Of a DNA stretch of 64,000 bases, positions 48,276 to 57,434 are shown in pieces (positions within the stretch are counted from its first letter, which is position 1; each line of letters opens with the position of its first letter). Source of the DNA: Acidobacteriota bacterium (GTDB lineage Bacteria; Acidobacteriota; Vicinamibacteria; Vicinamibacterales; 2-12-FULL-66-21). The position numbers and the translations under genes were made by a program. Under the pieces are notes generated by a model. It saw only the letters and a program-made list of their open reading frames with translations. It was not told the DNA's origin and did not search any database. Location: assembly GCA_016184105.1 (NCBI GenBank), contig JACPDI010000031.1:1-64000 (forward strand), given 5' to 3'.

Positions 48276-49832
48276 GTGAAGCGACCCTACGTAGCGATCG
48301 TGGACGATGACTCGGCCTTCGCGGCGTACTTACGAACGTTCCTCTCGCTCCGCGGCTACGAAGCGCGCTGCTATGCGCGCGGCGACGAGATGCTCGCCGC
48401 CGTCAAGAGCGCGGAGGAAGCGCCCGACGTGGTGCTGCTCGACGTGATGATGCCCGGGCTCGACGGTATTGCCACGCTGCGCGCGCTGAAGACGTCGAAG
48501 CCCGAATCGCAGGTCATCATGCTGTCGGGTCGCAACCAGGCGTCGACGATCGTCGAGGCTGTGCGGCTCGGCGCGGCTGATTTTCTGGTGAAGCCGGACG
48601 ACCCGGAAGGACTCGGTGAAATCGCGCTCGACGTCGCCATCAAGAACGCCATCGAGAAGAACCGCCTCGTGAGCGAGCTGACGGAGCTGAGGCAGCAGAT
48701 CAGCGACGACCAGGATCGCGCGGTCTGGGGCAACAGCGAGAAGATGCGGGGGATCGCGCAGGTGATCGAGCAGGTCTCGGACAGCGACGTCACCGTGCTC
48801 ATCCGCGGAGAGAGTGGCGTCGGCAAGGAGCTGGTCGCGCGCGCCATCCACCAGCGCTCCACGCGGAAGAACCGGCCGTTCGTCAAGGTCAACTGCGCGG
48901 CGCTGCCCTCCGAGCTGCTCGAGTCGGAGCTGTTCGGGCACGAGAAGGGAGCGTTTACCGGCGCCGCGATGACGCGCATCGGCAAGTTCGAGCAGGCGGA
49001 CAACGGCACGCTGCTGATGGACGAAATCGGCGAGATGAAGGCCGCGCTCCAGGCCAAGCTTCTCCACGTCCTGCAGGACAACGAGTTCACCAAGCTTGGC
49101 AGCAACAAGCGCGTCTCGGTGGACGTGCGCGTCGTGGCCGCGACCAATCGCGATCTGGAAGCGATGCTGATGAAGGGGGAGTTCCGCGAAGATCTCTATT
49201 ACCGGCTCAAGGTGATCGAGATCCTGGTCCCCGCGCTGCGCGAGCGCCGCGACGAGATCCCGCACCTGATCGACTTCTTCACGGCGAAGTACTCGCGCAA
49301 GTACAACCGTCCGGCACGCCCGGTGAGCGACGAGTTGCGGCAGCAATTCATGGAGTACGAGTGGCCGGGCAACATCCGCGAGCTGGAGAACATGATCAAG
49401 CGGATCGTGATCCTGCAGGACGAGCAGCTCGTGATCAGGGAAATCGAGCGCAACATGCGGCGCGCCGCGCTCGGCCCCGCGGCGGCGCTCGCCGGATCCC
49501 CGCAGGGGTTCGCGGCGATGATGCAGGGGGCCCACATGGCGTCGGTGCCGGTCGGCATGATGATGCCGGGCGGCGCGGCCATGTCGGCGCTGGCGGGCAC
49601 GAGCGCCGCGATGGCGGCGCCGGCGGCCGACGCGCCCGCGGCCGCCGAGCAGCCGGGCCAGGTCTCGCTCTCCGAGGTGGCGCGCGCGGCGTCGATGCAG
49701 GCCGAGCGCGTCGCGATCGAGCGCACGCTGCGCCAGGTTCATTGGAACCGGCGCAAGGCGGCCCAGCTGCTCGGCGTGAGCTACAAGACGCTGCTGAACA
49801 AGATCAAGGAGTGCGGGATCTCGCGGCGCTGA
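48276..49832 (+). CDS. Sigma-54-dependent response regulator (NtrC/PrsR-like)
   Basis: 518 residues, GTG start after AGGAGA. Receiver domain with IVDDDS, phospho-acceptor Asp in LLDVMMPG, and LVKP (residues 1-125). AAA+ domain with GESGVGKE (Walker A), GAFTGA (sigma-54 contact) and LLMDEIGEMK (Walker B); then a long alanine/methionine-rich linker (about 400-460) and a Fis-type helix-turn-helix HWNRRKAAQLLGVSYKTLLN. It activates sigma-54 promoters when phosphorylated. In exosortase-type loci such regulators (PrsR) control polymer and PEP-CTERM genes. The cognate kinase is not in the window. Confidence 0.9.
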   Translation: MKRPYVAIVDDDSAFAAYLRTFLSLRGYEARCYARGDEMLAAVKSAEEAPDVVLLDVMMPGLDGIATLRALKTSKPESQVIMLSGRNQASTIVEAVRLGAADFLVKPDDPEGLGEIALDVAIKNAIEKNRLVSELTELRQQISDDQDRAVWGNSEKMRGIAQVIEQVSDSDVTVLIRGESGVGKELVARAIHQRSTRKNRPFVKVNCAALPSELLESELFGHEKGAFTGAAMTRIGKFEQADNGTLLMDEIGEMKAALQAKLLHVLQDNEFTKLGSNKRVSVDVRVVAATNRDLEAMLMKGEFREDLYYRLKVIEILVPALRERRDEIPHLIDFFTAKYSRKYNRPARPVSDELRQQFMEYEWPGNIRELENMIKRIVILQDEQLVIREIERNMRRAALGPAAALAGSPQGFAAMMQGAHMASVPVGMMMPGGAAMSALAGTSAAMAAPAADAPAAAEQPGQVSLSEVARAASMQAERVAIERTLRQVHWNRRKAAQLLGVSYKTLLNKIKECGISRR

Positions 49833-49980
49833 GCGCTTCGCCTTCTCAGTTCGTCAGTAACTCCTTTCCCATCCTGAGCACTCCCGTTCAAGCACCGCGC
49901 GCGCCGCGGCGCGCGGGAGTGCGATATTCGCCGCGGAAAACCTGCGCTTTTCCCAACTCGTACAAAAACTTTTCCTCGCG

Positions 49981-49996
49981 TGGCACCCCACTTGCT
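49981..49996 (+). promoter_or_regulatory. Sigma-54 (-24/-12) promoter upstream of the second activator
   Basis: TGGCACCCCACTTGCT is a full match to the sigma-54 consensus TGGCAC-N5-TTGCW. It lies 67 bp upstream of the ATG at 50063 and probably drives the second activator and genes beyond. The rest of 49833-50062 shows no gene. Confidence 0.8.
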
Positions 49997-50062
49997 CGAA
50001 AAGGCGCAGCGATACGCGTGAGCTGCCGTGCGGCCGCGCTCGTTCAGAAGGTGACGCGACTC

Positions 50063-51310
50063 ATGGGGACAACCAATCTGGCGCGCGACGAGAGGCACGA
50101 GTTCGAAGTGCGATCCATGCCGTCGCCGCCGGCGGGCGCCGAGGCGTGCGATCCGGAGACGCTGCGCGAGCGGGTGAGAGCGATGCTCGAGCGCCGGCCC
50201 TCGCGCTACACACTGCTCCTCGGCCATGGCGACCAGATGCTGGAGGTGCGCGAGCTGATCGACCGCGTCGCCGACACCGATGTCACGGTCCTCGTGCGCG
50301 GCGAAAGCGGCACCGGCAAGGAACTGGTCGCGCGGGCCATCCACGCCGCGTCGCTCCGCCGCGACAAACCGTTCGTGAAGGTCAACTGCGCCGCGCTGCC
50401 CACCGAGTTGCTGGAGTCCGAGCTGTTCGGCTTCGAGCGCGGCGCGTTCACGGGGGCGGTCCAGCAGAAGCCCGGCAAGTTCGAGTTCGCCAACCAGGGG
50501 ACGATGTTCCTCGATGAGATCAGCGAGATGCCGCCGCCGCTGCAGGCAAAGCTGCTCCACGTGCTGCAGGACGGCGAGTTCTCCCGGCTTGGCGGCCGGC
50601 ACGACGTGCAGGTGGACGTGCGGGTCGTCGCCGCCACCAATCGCGACCTGGAAGGCGCCGTGGCTGACGGCCAGTTCCGCGAAGACCTCTTCTTCCGCTT
50701 GAACGTCGTCTGCATCACGCTGCCGCCGTTGAGGCAGCGCCGAGAGGAGATCCCGCTGCTCGCCGAGTACTTCATCCAGAAGTATGCCGAGCACTACAAC
50801 CGGCCGCCGCTGGCGCTCCAGCAGGACATCCTCCACCTGCTCGTCGGGTACGCGTGGCCGGGCAACGTGCGGGAACTGGAGAACATGGTGAAGCGCATGG
50901 TCGTGCTCGGCACCGACGTCCCGATCCGGCGCGAGATCACCCAGGCGCTCGCGCAGCGGCCGCTCGTCACCGGCCCGATCCCGGCGCTCGTGGCCAACCG
51001 ACTGGACACGCCGGTGCCGCCGGACGCAACCGCGGCGGGGGAGGCCGGTATCGCGGCACCGGTGGAGGCCGCCGGCGCGCCGGCCCCATCAGTGCCGGCG
51101 GCGCGCACCGACGCCGCACCGGATCCGATGGCGCCGTGCTCGCTGAAGGAGATCGCACGCCACGCGGCCCGCGAAGCCGAGCGCGAGCTCATCGCCCGCA
51201 CTCTGCAGCACACCCGGTGGAACCGTCGCGAGGCGGCGGAGATCCTCGGCATCAGCTACAAGGCGCTGCTCTACAAGATCAAGGACGCGGATCTGGATCG
51301 CGCCTCGTGA
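50063..51310 (+). CDS. Sigma-54-dependent activator without receiver domain
   Basis: 415 residues. The ATG at 50063 has AAGGTGA 8 bases upstream and lies after the sigma-54 promoter; longer readings start before that promoter and are rejected. A 45-residue N-terminus without a recognisable domain leads straight into AAA+: GESGTGKE, GAFTGA, MFLDEISEMP. Then a Pro/Ala-rich linker (about 310-355) and a Fis-type HTH (WNRREAAEILGISYKALLY). The HTH closely resembles that of the upstream activator, so the two are likely paralogues. Probably constitutive or controlled by a partner; the GGDEF-like gene overlaps its end (GTGA). Confidence 0.88.
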   Translation: MGTTNLARDERHEFEVRSMPSPPAGAEACDPETLRERVRAMLERRPSRYTLLLGHGDQMLEVRELIDRVADTDVTVLVRGESGTGKELVARAIHAASLRRDKPFVKVNCAALPTELLESELFGFERGAFTGAVQQKPGKFEFANQGTMFLDEISEMPPPLQAKLLHVLQDGEFSRLGGRHDVQVDVRVVAATNRDLEGAVADGQFREDLFFRLNVVCITLPPLRQRREEIPLLAEYFIQKYAEHYNRPPLALQQDILHLLVGYAWPGNVRELENMVKRMVVLGTDVPIRREITQALAQRPLVTGPIPALVANRLDTPVPPDATAAGEAGIAAPVEAAGAPAPSVPAARTDAAPDPMAPCSLKEIARHAAREAERELIARTLQHTRWNRREAAEILGISYKALLYKIKDADLDRAS

Positions 51311-51774
51311 CCGCAATGACCCCCGATGCGTTCTACGACGAGGATGTTCGCGTGCTGACGCCGGAAGCCTTCGAGTTCGTGCTCGGCAACGAGCTGAAGC
51401 GCGCGATGCGTTCGCAGAACTTCGTGACGCTGGTGGTCATGGAGACCGCGCCCGAAGACGACGGCCAGCAGGACGATCCCGTGCGCCACGTGACGCGGAT
51501 CGTCAGCCGCGAGGTGCGCGAAACCGATCTGATGACCCGCACGGGCGAGGGGGTCTCCGTCGTGCTGCTCGACGCCGACATGAACAGCTCCATGCGCGTC
51601 ATCGACCGGCTGATGACGCGGTTCGATCACTACGAATTTCCCCGCCCGGTTTCGATCACCGTTGGTGCGGCGAGCTGCCCCGCGGACGGCACCGACCCCG
51701 CTTCGCTCCGGCACGCGGCAGCCACCCGGCCGGTCGTGACCCGCCGGCCGCGCCGGCGCGCCTCCAATGCCTGA
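51307..51774 (+). CDS. Degenerate GGDEF-like protein
   Basis: 155 residues from the GTG at 51307, overlapping the activator stop; an ATG at 51316 is the alternative. The pattern of a GGDEF domain is visible: LTPEAFEFVLGNELKRAMR at the start, REVRETDLMTRTGEGVSVVL where RxGGDEF should be, and SITVGAASCPADGTD near the end. GGDEF is replaced by GEGVS, so no diguanylate cyclase activity is expected. The C-terminus is arginine-rich. It may sense or bind something for the neighbouring activator. Confidence 0.65.
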   Translation: MTAMTPDAFYDEDVRVLTPEAFEFVLGNELKRAMRSQNFVTLVVMETAPEDDGQQDDPVRHVTRIVSREVRETDLMTRTGEGVSVVLLDADMNSSMRVIDRLMTRFDHYEFPRPVSITVGAASCPADGTDPASLRHAAATRPVVTRRPRRRASNA

Positions 51775-51803
51775 GCAACGAACCAGTGAAGAAGGAAACT
51801 GTG

Positions 51804-52478
51804 ATGACACCAGCATTCGCGATCGTGATGACCGGGCTGCTCGCCGCGCAGGCGGTGGCACCCACGCTCGCCCAGACCTCCAGCGCGTCCCACCCGGCGC
51901 TGCGCACCCAGACCGGATCGGCCGCCGCGCGCCCCGCGACAGGTGACACGACGACCACGCCGCCCGCGCCGGCGCCGACCACGGGCGCCAGCCCGGCCGC
52001 ACACGACTACCGGCTGTCGGCCGGCGACAAGCTGCGCGTCGAGGTGTACCGCGATCAGCAGCTCTCGCAGTCGGTTCAGATCAGGCCCGACGGCAAGATC
52101 ACGCTTCCGCTGCTCGGTGACGTACAGGCGGCCGGGCTCACCCCGATCGCGCTGCGTGACCGCCTGACGACGTCGCTGAAGGAATACATCACCACTCCGG
52201 TCGTCACCGTCATCGTTGTCGAGGCCACGCCGGCAACCGTCTTCGTCATGGGCGAGGTCAAAGCGCCAGGGCCGCAGCCGCTGCGCGGCAGCATGACGGT
52301 GCTCGAGGCGCTGGCGATGGCGGGCGGGTTCCTCGACTTCGCCAAGACGAGCGACATCCGCGTGCTGCGCAAGGCACCGGCGGGCACCGAAACGCTGAAG
52401 TTCAACTACAAGAAGGCGCTCAAAGGCGAAGGTGAACCGATCGTCCTGCGCGCGGGCGACATCGTGGTGGTGCCGTAG
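51804..52478 (+). CDS. Polysaccharide export protein (Wza-like, XrtA-type)
   Basis: 224 residues; the ATG at 51804 is preceded by GAAGGA, and the GTG at 51786 is less likely. Signal peptide MTPAFAIVMTGLLAAQ, a T/P/A-rich linker, then the poly_export domain (YRLSAGDKLRVEVYRDQQLS, VQIRPDGKITLPLLGDV) and an SLBB domain (VFVMGEVKAPGPQPLRGSMT). No lipobox cysteine. Outer-membrane export component of the exopolysaccharide machinery. Confidence 0.9.
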   Translation: MTPAFAIVMTGLLAAQAVAPTLAQTSSASHPALRTQTGSAAARPATGDTTTTPPAPAPTTGASPAAHDYRLSAGDKLRVEVYRDQQLSQSVQIRPDGKITLPLLGDVQAAGLTPIALRDRLTTSLKEYITTPVVTVIVVEATPATVFVMGEVKAPGPQPLRGSMTVLEALAMAGGFLDFAKTSDIRVLRKAPAGTETLKFNYKKALKGEGEPIVLRAGDIVVVP

Positions 52479-52480
52479 CC

Positions 52481-53683
52481 ATGCGCCGCGCTGCGTACAC
52501 GATCGCCGTTGCCGCCGTACTGGCGCTCCCCGGCGCCGCGGCGGCCCAGACGCCGGAACTCGAGCCGACGCCGGCGCCCGGCTGGGCGTTCACGCCCACG
52601 GTGACGGTCGGATGGCTGTGGGACAACAACGTCGCGCTCGTCAACGAAGGCTTCGAGCAGGACATCCGCGGCGACCACCTCCTGGTGATCACGCCCGGGG
52701 GCACGCTCGACTATCTGGGAAAGTACACGACCTTCCGCGCCGGGTACGGCGGCACGCTGCGGCGGCATCGCGACCTTGGGGCGCTCGACAGCTACGACCA
52801 GCGGCTGCGGTTCGGCCTGACACACCGTCCGACGTCGCGGGTCACGATGTTCGGGCGCTACGGCTTCAGCGAGCTGCCCACGACCGAAGAGACGGAGCTG
52901 AACGGCGTGCCCTTCCGCCGCGTGGGATCGCAGGTGCACAACGTGACGGGCGGCGCCGAGGCACGCCTCAGCAAGCTGACAACGCTGCGCGCATCGTATG
53001 AGTTCGTGGACGCGGCGTTCGATCACACCCGCATCCTGCCCACCTTCGTCACGGGAGGGCGTTCGCACGGCTTCAACGCGGATCTCACGCGCCGCCTGAC
53101 CGAGCGAGTGTCACTGGGTGGCCTGTACGAAGTCCGGTTCGCGACGATCGAATCGCAGGCGAGCGCGGATGAACCGCTGGTGTTCCAGATTGTCGGCGGC
53201 ACCGTCGGCCTCCAATTGGCGCCGCATACCAGCCTGTCGGTCGCCGGCGGCCTCTCCACGCTGAACGACAAGCGGCTCGATGAGACCAGCGTCGGCCCAT
53301 TCGCGCGGGCGGGGCTCACGCACGCGCTCGAGCGCGCGGTCTTCAACACCGGGTACGAGCGGGCGTTCGTGCCGACCTTCGGCTTCGGCGCCTCGGCGAT
53401 GACCGAGCAGGCCTTCGCGTCGCTCCTGATGCCGGTCGCGCGCAATCGCACCTACATCCAGTCGTCCACGACGTGGCGCCGGAACAATCCCGTCATCGAA
53501 GCGGAGCCGGCCTTGCAGTCCTTCTGGGTGAACACGACGGTGGGCTACGCGGTCGTGCGAACCGTCCGAATCGAGGGGTATTACACGGTCGCCTGGCAGG
53601 ATACGCGCCTGGCGGGCGGCAGGGTCAATCGTCAACGCGTCGGCGCGCAGGTCGTCCTGTCGGCGCCCATGAGGATTCAGTAA
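52481..53683 (+). CDS. Outer-membrane beta-barrel protein of the exopolysaccharide locus
   Basis: 400 residues with a signal peptide (MRRAAYTIAVAAVLALPGAA). The mature part is a run of amphipathic strands (TVTVGWLWDNNVALV, FRAGYGGTLRRHRDL, VSLGGLYEVRF) and a near-terminal VNRQRVGAQVVLSAPM. Length and place between the export protein and the chain-length protein resemble the TIGR03016-type PEP-CTERM-associated barrels. Two bases follow the export gene stop; TAATG overlap with the next gene. Confidence 0.75.
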   Translation: MRRAAYTIAVAAVLALPGAAAAQTPELEPTPAPGWAFTPTVTVGWLWDNNVALVNEGFEQDIRGDHLLVITPGGTLDYLGKYTTFRAGYGGTLRRHRDLGALDSYDQRLRFGLTHRPTSRVTMFGRYGFSELPTTEETELNGVPFRRVGSQVHNVTGGAEARLSKLTTLRASYEFVDAAFDHTRILPTFVTGGRSHGFNADLTRRLTERVSLGGLYEVRFATIESQASADEPLVFQIVGGTVGLQLAPHTSLSVAGGLSTLNDKRLDETSVGPFARAGLTHALERAVFNTGYERAFVPTFGFGASAMTEQAFASLLMPVARNRTYIQSSTTWRRNNPVIEAEPALQSFWVNTTVGYAVVRTVRIEGYYTVAWQDTRLAGGRVNRQRVGAQVVLSAPMRIQ

Positions 53684-55122
53684 TGGAAGAACGTCCGTTT
53701 CATCCGCTCGACTACGTGACGGTGGTGCGGCGCCGGTTCCGGTGGTTTGTCGTGCCGCTGGCGATCTGCGTCGTTGGCGGCGCCACCCTCGCCCTGGTGC
53801 TGCCCTCCTGGTACCGCGCGGAAGCGACCATCGGGGTCACCGCGGCCACGGTCAGTCCCGACGTGACCAAGTCAGGCGTGGCGTCGATGGACCGCGAGGA
53901 GCGCGTCCGGGCGGTCACGCAGCAGCTCTTCAGCCGGCCGCTTCTCGAGCGCGTCGCCCGCGAAGAGGGCCTGACGAACGACCGGCCCATCGAACAGGTC
54001 GTGGCGGAACTGCGCGCCAACACGACGGTGCGCCCCGACGACCCGCTGGCCAGGGCCGCTGCGCGCCCGGGGCTCGACACGTTTGCGATCAGCTACATGG
54101 ATCGCTCACCGGATCAGACGCAGAAGGTCACCAACCGCCTGGCGCTGGTCTTCGTCGAGGAAACGCAACGCGCGCGCGAAAACCGCGCCGAGCGATCGTC
54201 CGAGTTCCTGGCGGCGCAGCTGCGCGAAAGCCAGGACCGCCTGGCGCAGCTCGAGGAGCGGCTGCGGCAGAAGAAGGAAGCCTACATGGGGCGCCTCCCC
54301 GAGCAGCGGGACGCGAACCTGCAGATGGTGGCCACGCTCAGCCAGCGGCTGGAGGCGACCAGCAACACGCTGCGCAGCGAGCAGGACCGCCTCACGATGA
54401 CCGAACGCCAGATCGACGCGATCCGCCAGGGGACGGCGGATGTCGCGCCAATGCGCGCCGACGTCGGCCCGATGACCGTGCAGGGGCGCGTGGCGCTGCT
54501 GCAGCGCGAGCTAGCCGAGGCGCGGACCATGTACACCGACAAACACCCGGAGATTCACCGGCTGCAGCAGGAACTCGCCGACGCGCGTGACGAGCTGAAG
54601 CGCGGCGGCCGCGGGTCGGACCGCGACGAGTTGCTGCGGACCGACCCGACGTACCAGCAGCTCCTGGCGGATCGCAACCTCGCGCGGCTGCGGGTTCAGG
54701 CCTTGCGGCGCGACGAGAGCGCGACGAAGTCCCAGATCGCCCGCTACCAGCAGCGCGTGGAAGCCGCGCCGATGGTGGAACAGGAGCTCGCCGCGCTGAC
54801 ACGCGAATACGAGCTCGAGAAGACGCAGTACGGCCAGCTCTCGGAAAAGCACAAGACCGCGCTCGTCGCCGAGGACCTCGAGCGGAAGCAGGGGAACGAG
54901 CGCTTCTCGCTGCTCTACCCTGCCGCCCGCCCGCGCAGCCCGGAGCGGCCGAACCGCGCGCGGCTGCTGCTGATGGCGCTCGCCCTGGGATTGGCGCTCG
55001 GGGCCGGGCTCGTCCTCGGGCGCGAGTACCTCGATCGCTCCGTCCATGATGCGCGCGCGCTGCAATCCGCGTTCGACGTGCCGGTGCTCGCGGAAATCCC
55101 GCGTATCGGCAGGACCGCTTGA
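53683..55122 (+). CDS. Chain-length determinant / GumC-like Wzz protein
   Basis: 479 residues. The ATG at 53683 overlaps the previous stop; longer upstream readings are rejected. A cytoplasmic N-terminus is followed by a first membrane helix (FVVPLAICVVGGATLALVLP), a long periplasmic coiled-coil region (residues 140-420), the conserved LLYPAARPRSPERPNRAR, and a second helix (LLLMALALGLALGAGLVLG). No fused kinase domain; the separate kinase follows. Controls polymer length. Confidence 0.9.
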   Translation: MEERPFHPLDYVTVVRRRFRWFVVPLAICVVGGATLALVLPSWYRAEATIGVTAATVSPDVTKSGVASMDREERVRAVTQQLFSRPLLERVAREEGLTNDRPIEQVVAELRANTTVRPDDPLARAAARPGLDTFAISYMDRSPDQTQKVTNRLALVFVEETQRARENRAERSSEFLAAQLRESQDRLAQLEERLRQKKEAYMGRLPEQRDANLQMVATLSQRLEATSNTLRSEQDRLTMTERQIDAIRQGTADVAPMRADVGPMTVQGRVALLQRELAEARTMYTDKHPEIHRLQQELADARDELKRGGRGSDRDELLRTDPTYQQLLADRNLARLRVQALRRDESATKSQIARYQQRVEAAPMVEQELAALTREYELEKTQYGQLSEKHKTALVAEDLERKQGNERFSLLYPAARPRSPERPNRARLLLMALALGLALGAGLVLGREYLDRSVHDARALQSAFDVPVLAEIPRIGRTA

Positions 55123-55138
55123 GAAAAGGTGAACGATC

Positions 55139-56044
55139 ATGAGCCGGATACACGACATCCTCAGCAAGGCCGAGCGCGACGGCACGGCGCGGCGGGTCTC
55201 CACCGCCGGCTTCACGGCGACCGAGGACGCGCCCCCGCCCGTCATCGAGCCGGCGGCGCGGATCATGGCGCTGCACGACGGCACCGCATCCGACGCGTTC
55301 CCGGTCGACCGTCACGGCACGGTGTCGGCCCCCGTGGAGACGACTCCGGCCACGCCGGAAATCCGCGGCGTGCAGCTCGACCCGGTGCTCGTCGCCGCGC
55401 TCGAACCCGAGTCGCTGGCCTCCGAGCAGTACCGCGCCCTTCGCACGCGCATCACGCAATCGGAGAACGGCCGCGCGGTGCGCACGATCGCTGTCACGAG
55501 CCCAGCGAAAGGTGACGGCAAGAGCGTCAACGCGGCCAACCTCGCGCTCACGATGGCGCAGGAGTTCCAGCAGCGGATCGTTCTCGTGGATGGCGACCTT
55601 CGGCACCCGCGCGCGCACCACCTGCTTGGCCTCACGGCGGGGGCCGGACTCGCCGAGGTCCTCAAGGGAGAGCTCGAGCTGGATGCCGCGCTGGTGTCGC
55701 TGCCCGACCACCACCTGACGGTGCTTCCGGCGGGAGTGCCCCCATCGCATCCGGCGGAACTGCTTGGCTCCACCGCGATGCGGCGCGTGATCGAGTCGCT
55801 GCGGCAGCGCTACGACCGCATCGTGATCGACATGCCGCCGGCGGCTCCGTTTGCCGACGCGCAGATTCTCTCGCCGCTCGTCGATGGCGTGGTCGTCATC
55901 GTCCGGGCGGGCGTGACGCCGCGGCCGGCCGTCGAGCGCACGCTCGGCGGCCTCGCCCGCGCGAAGGTGCTCGGCCTGGTGCTCAACGAGGCGGGCGTGC
56001 CAACCGAGTCCGGCTATTCGCCGGAGGGCTATCAGAAGGACTGA
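55139..56044 (+). CDS. Tyrosine autokinase (CpsD/CapB/XrtA-associated)
   Basis: 301 residues, MSRIHDILSKAERDG start typical of the exosortase-associated group, with AAAGGTGA upstream. BY-kinase motifs: SPAKGDGKSVNAANLA (Walker A), IVLVDGDLRHP (A'), YDRIVIDMPPA (B). The C-terminal tail has only two tyrosines (SGYSPEGYQKD). Works with the chain-length protein to regulate polymerisation. Confidence 0.9.
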   Translation: MSRIHDILSKAERDGTARRVSTAGFTATEDAPPPVIEPAARIMALHDGTASDAFPVDRHGTVSAPVETTPATPEIRGVQLDPVLVAALEPESLASEQYRALRTRITQSENGRAVRTIAVTSPAKGDGKSVNAANLALTMAQEFQQRIVLVDGDLRHPRAHHLLGLTAGAGLAEVLKGELELDAALVSLPDHHLTVLPAGVPPSHPAELLGSTAMRRVIESLRQRYDRIVIDMPPAAPFADAQILSPLVDGVVVIVRAGVTPRPAVERTLGGLARAKVLGLVLNEAGVPTESGYSPEGYQKD

Positions 56045-56057
56045 GGGTTTCGGGACC

Positions 56058-57434
56058 ATGCAGGTGTTCGACCGGTACGTGTCAGCGCGAAGCATGACGG
56101 TCTTCGCCGCCGAGCTGTTTCTGATCTTCGGATCGGTCTCGCTCGCGGCGGGGGTGCAGGACGGCTTCGTTCCGGGCGCGGCCACGCTGTGGAAGATCGC
56201 CCTGGTGACGCTGCTGTGCCAGCTGTGCCTGTACTACAACGACTTCTATGACCTGACCGTCGTACACACGCCGCGCGAGCTGGTCGTGCGGCTCTTCCAG
56301 GCCGCGGGCGCCGCGTCGATCCTGCTCGCCGCCGTCTACCTCGCCGCGCCGGGGTTGATGATCGGCAGCGGCATCTTCGTGTCGGCGCTCACGGTGTTTC
56401 TCGTCGCGATCCTCGCGTGGCGCCTGCTCTTCAACCGGGTCACGACGCTGCGCGGAATGGAAGAGCGCGTGCTGATCCTGGGGACCGGACAATCGGCGCG
56501 CATCGTGGCGCGCCAGATCCTCGCGCAGCGGGACTTCGGCTACCGCGTTGTGGGCTTCATCGCCGACGACGCCGCGCGGATCGGCGAACGCATCGTCAAC
56601 CCCGGCATCGTCGGGACGCCGGTCGACATCCCGCGGCTCATCACGAGCGAGCGCATCGATCGCGTCGTCATCGGCCTGTCGGATCGGCGCGGCAAGCTGC
56701 CGGTCGACGAGCTGCTGCAGGCGAAGCTCGCGGGCGTGCGCATCGAGGACGTGACGACGATCTACGAGCGGCTGACGGGCAAGATCCTCGTCGAAGATGT
56801 CCGGCCGAGCTGGCTGATCTTCGGCGACGGCTTCCGGGTCTCGCGCTGGACGCGCGCGGTCAAGCGCACGCTGGACGTGACGATGGCGTTCCTGATGGTG
56901 GTGGCCGGCGCCCCGTCCATCGCGCTGACGGCCGTGGCCGTCTGGCTCGAGGATGGCTCGCCGGTCCTGTACAGCCAGGAGCGCGTCGGGGAGCACGGCC
57001 GCATCTTCCGCGTCTACAAGTTCCGATCGATGCGAAAGGACGCCGAGAGCGCGGGCACGCCCATCTGGGCGAAGGCCGACGACGATCGCGTGACCCGCGT
57101 CGGCCGGTTCATCCGCAAGGCGCGGCTGGACGAACTGCCGCAACTGTGGAACGTGCTGCGGGGCGACATGAGCTTCGTCGGTCCGCGCCCCGAGCGCCCG
57201 TTCTTCGTCGAGCAACTGGCACAGCAGATCCCGTTCTACCAGCAGCGGCACGCGGTGAAGCCGGGGCTCACCGGCTGGGCGCAGGTGAAGTATCGCTACG
57301 GGGCGTCGCTCGAGGACGCGATCGAGAAGCTGCGCTACGACCTGTACTACATCAAGCACCTGTCGCTGGCCTTCGACATCACGATCATCTTCGACACCGT
57401 GAAGGTCATCCTCTTCCGGAAGGGTGCGCAGTGA
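56058..57434 (+). CDS. Initiating undecaprenyl-phosphate sugar transferase (EpsB/TIGR03013-like)
   Basis: 458 residues. Four to five N-terminal membrane helices, a CoA-binding/Rossmann-like middle ([18 protein letters not shown]) and [20 protein letters not shown], characteristic of the XrtA-associated group. Then the catalytic domain with [28 protein letters not shown] and [11 protein letters not shown]. It transfers a sugar-1-phosphate to undecaprenyl phosphate, the first committed step. Confidence 0.92.
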   Translation: MQVFDRYVSARSMTVFAAELFLIFGSVSLAAGVQDGFVPGAATLWKIALVTLLCQLCLYYNDFYDLTVVHTPRELVVRLFQAAGAASILLAAVYLAAPGLMIGSGIFVSALTVFLVAILAWRLLFNRVTTLRGMEERVLILGTGQSARIVARQILAQRDFGYRVVGFIADDAARIGERIVNPGIVGTPVDIPRLITSERIDRVVIGLSDRRGKLPVDELLQAKLAGVRIEDVTTIYERLTGKILVEDVRPSWLIFGDGFRVSRWTRAVKRTLDVTMAFLMVVAGAPSIALTAVAVWLEDGSPVLYSQERVGEHGRIFRVYKFRSMRKDAESAGTPIWAKADDDRVTRVGRFIRKARLDELPQLWNVLRGDMSFVGPRPERPFFVEQLAQQIPFYQQRHAVKPGLTGWAQVKYRYGASLEDAIEKLRYDLYYIKHLSLAFDITIIFDTVKVILFRKGAQ

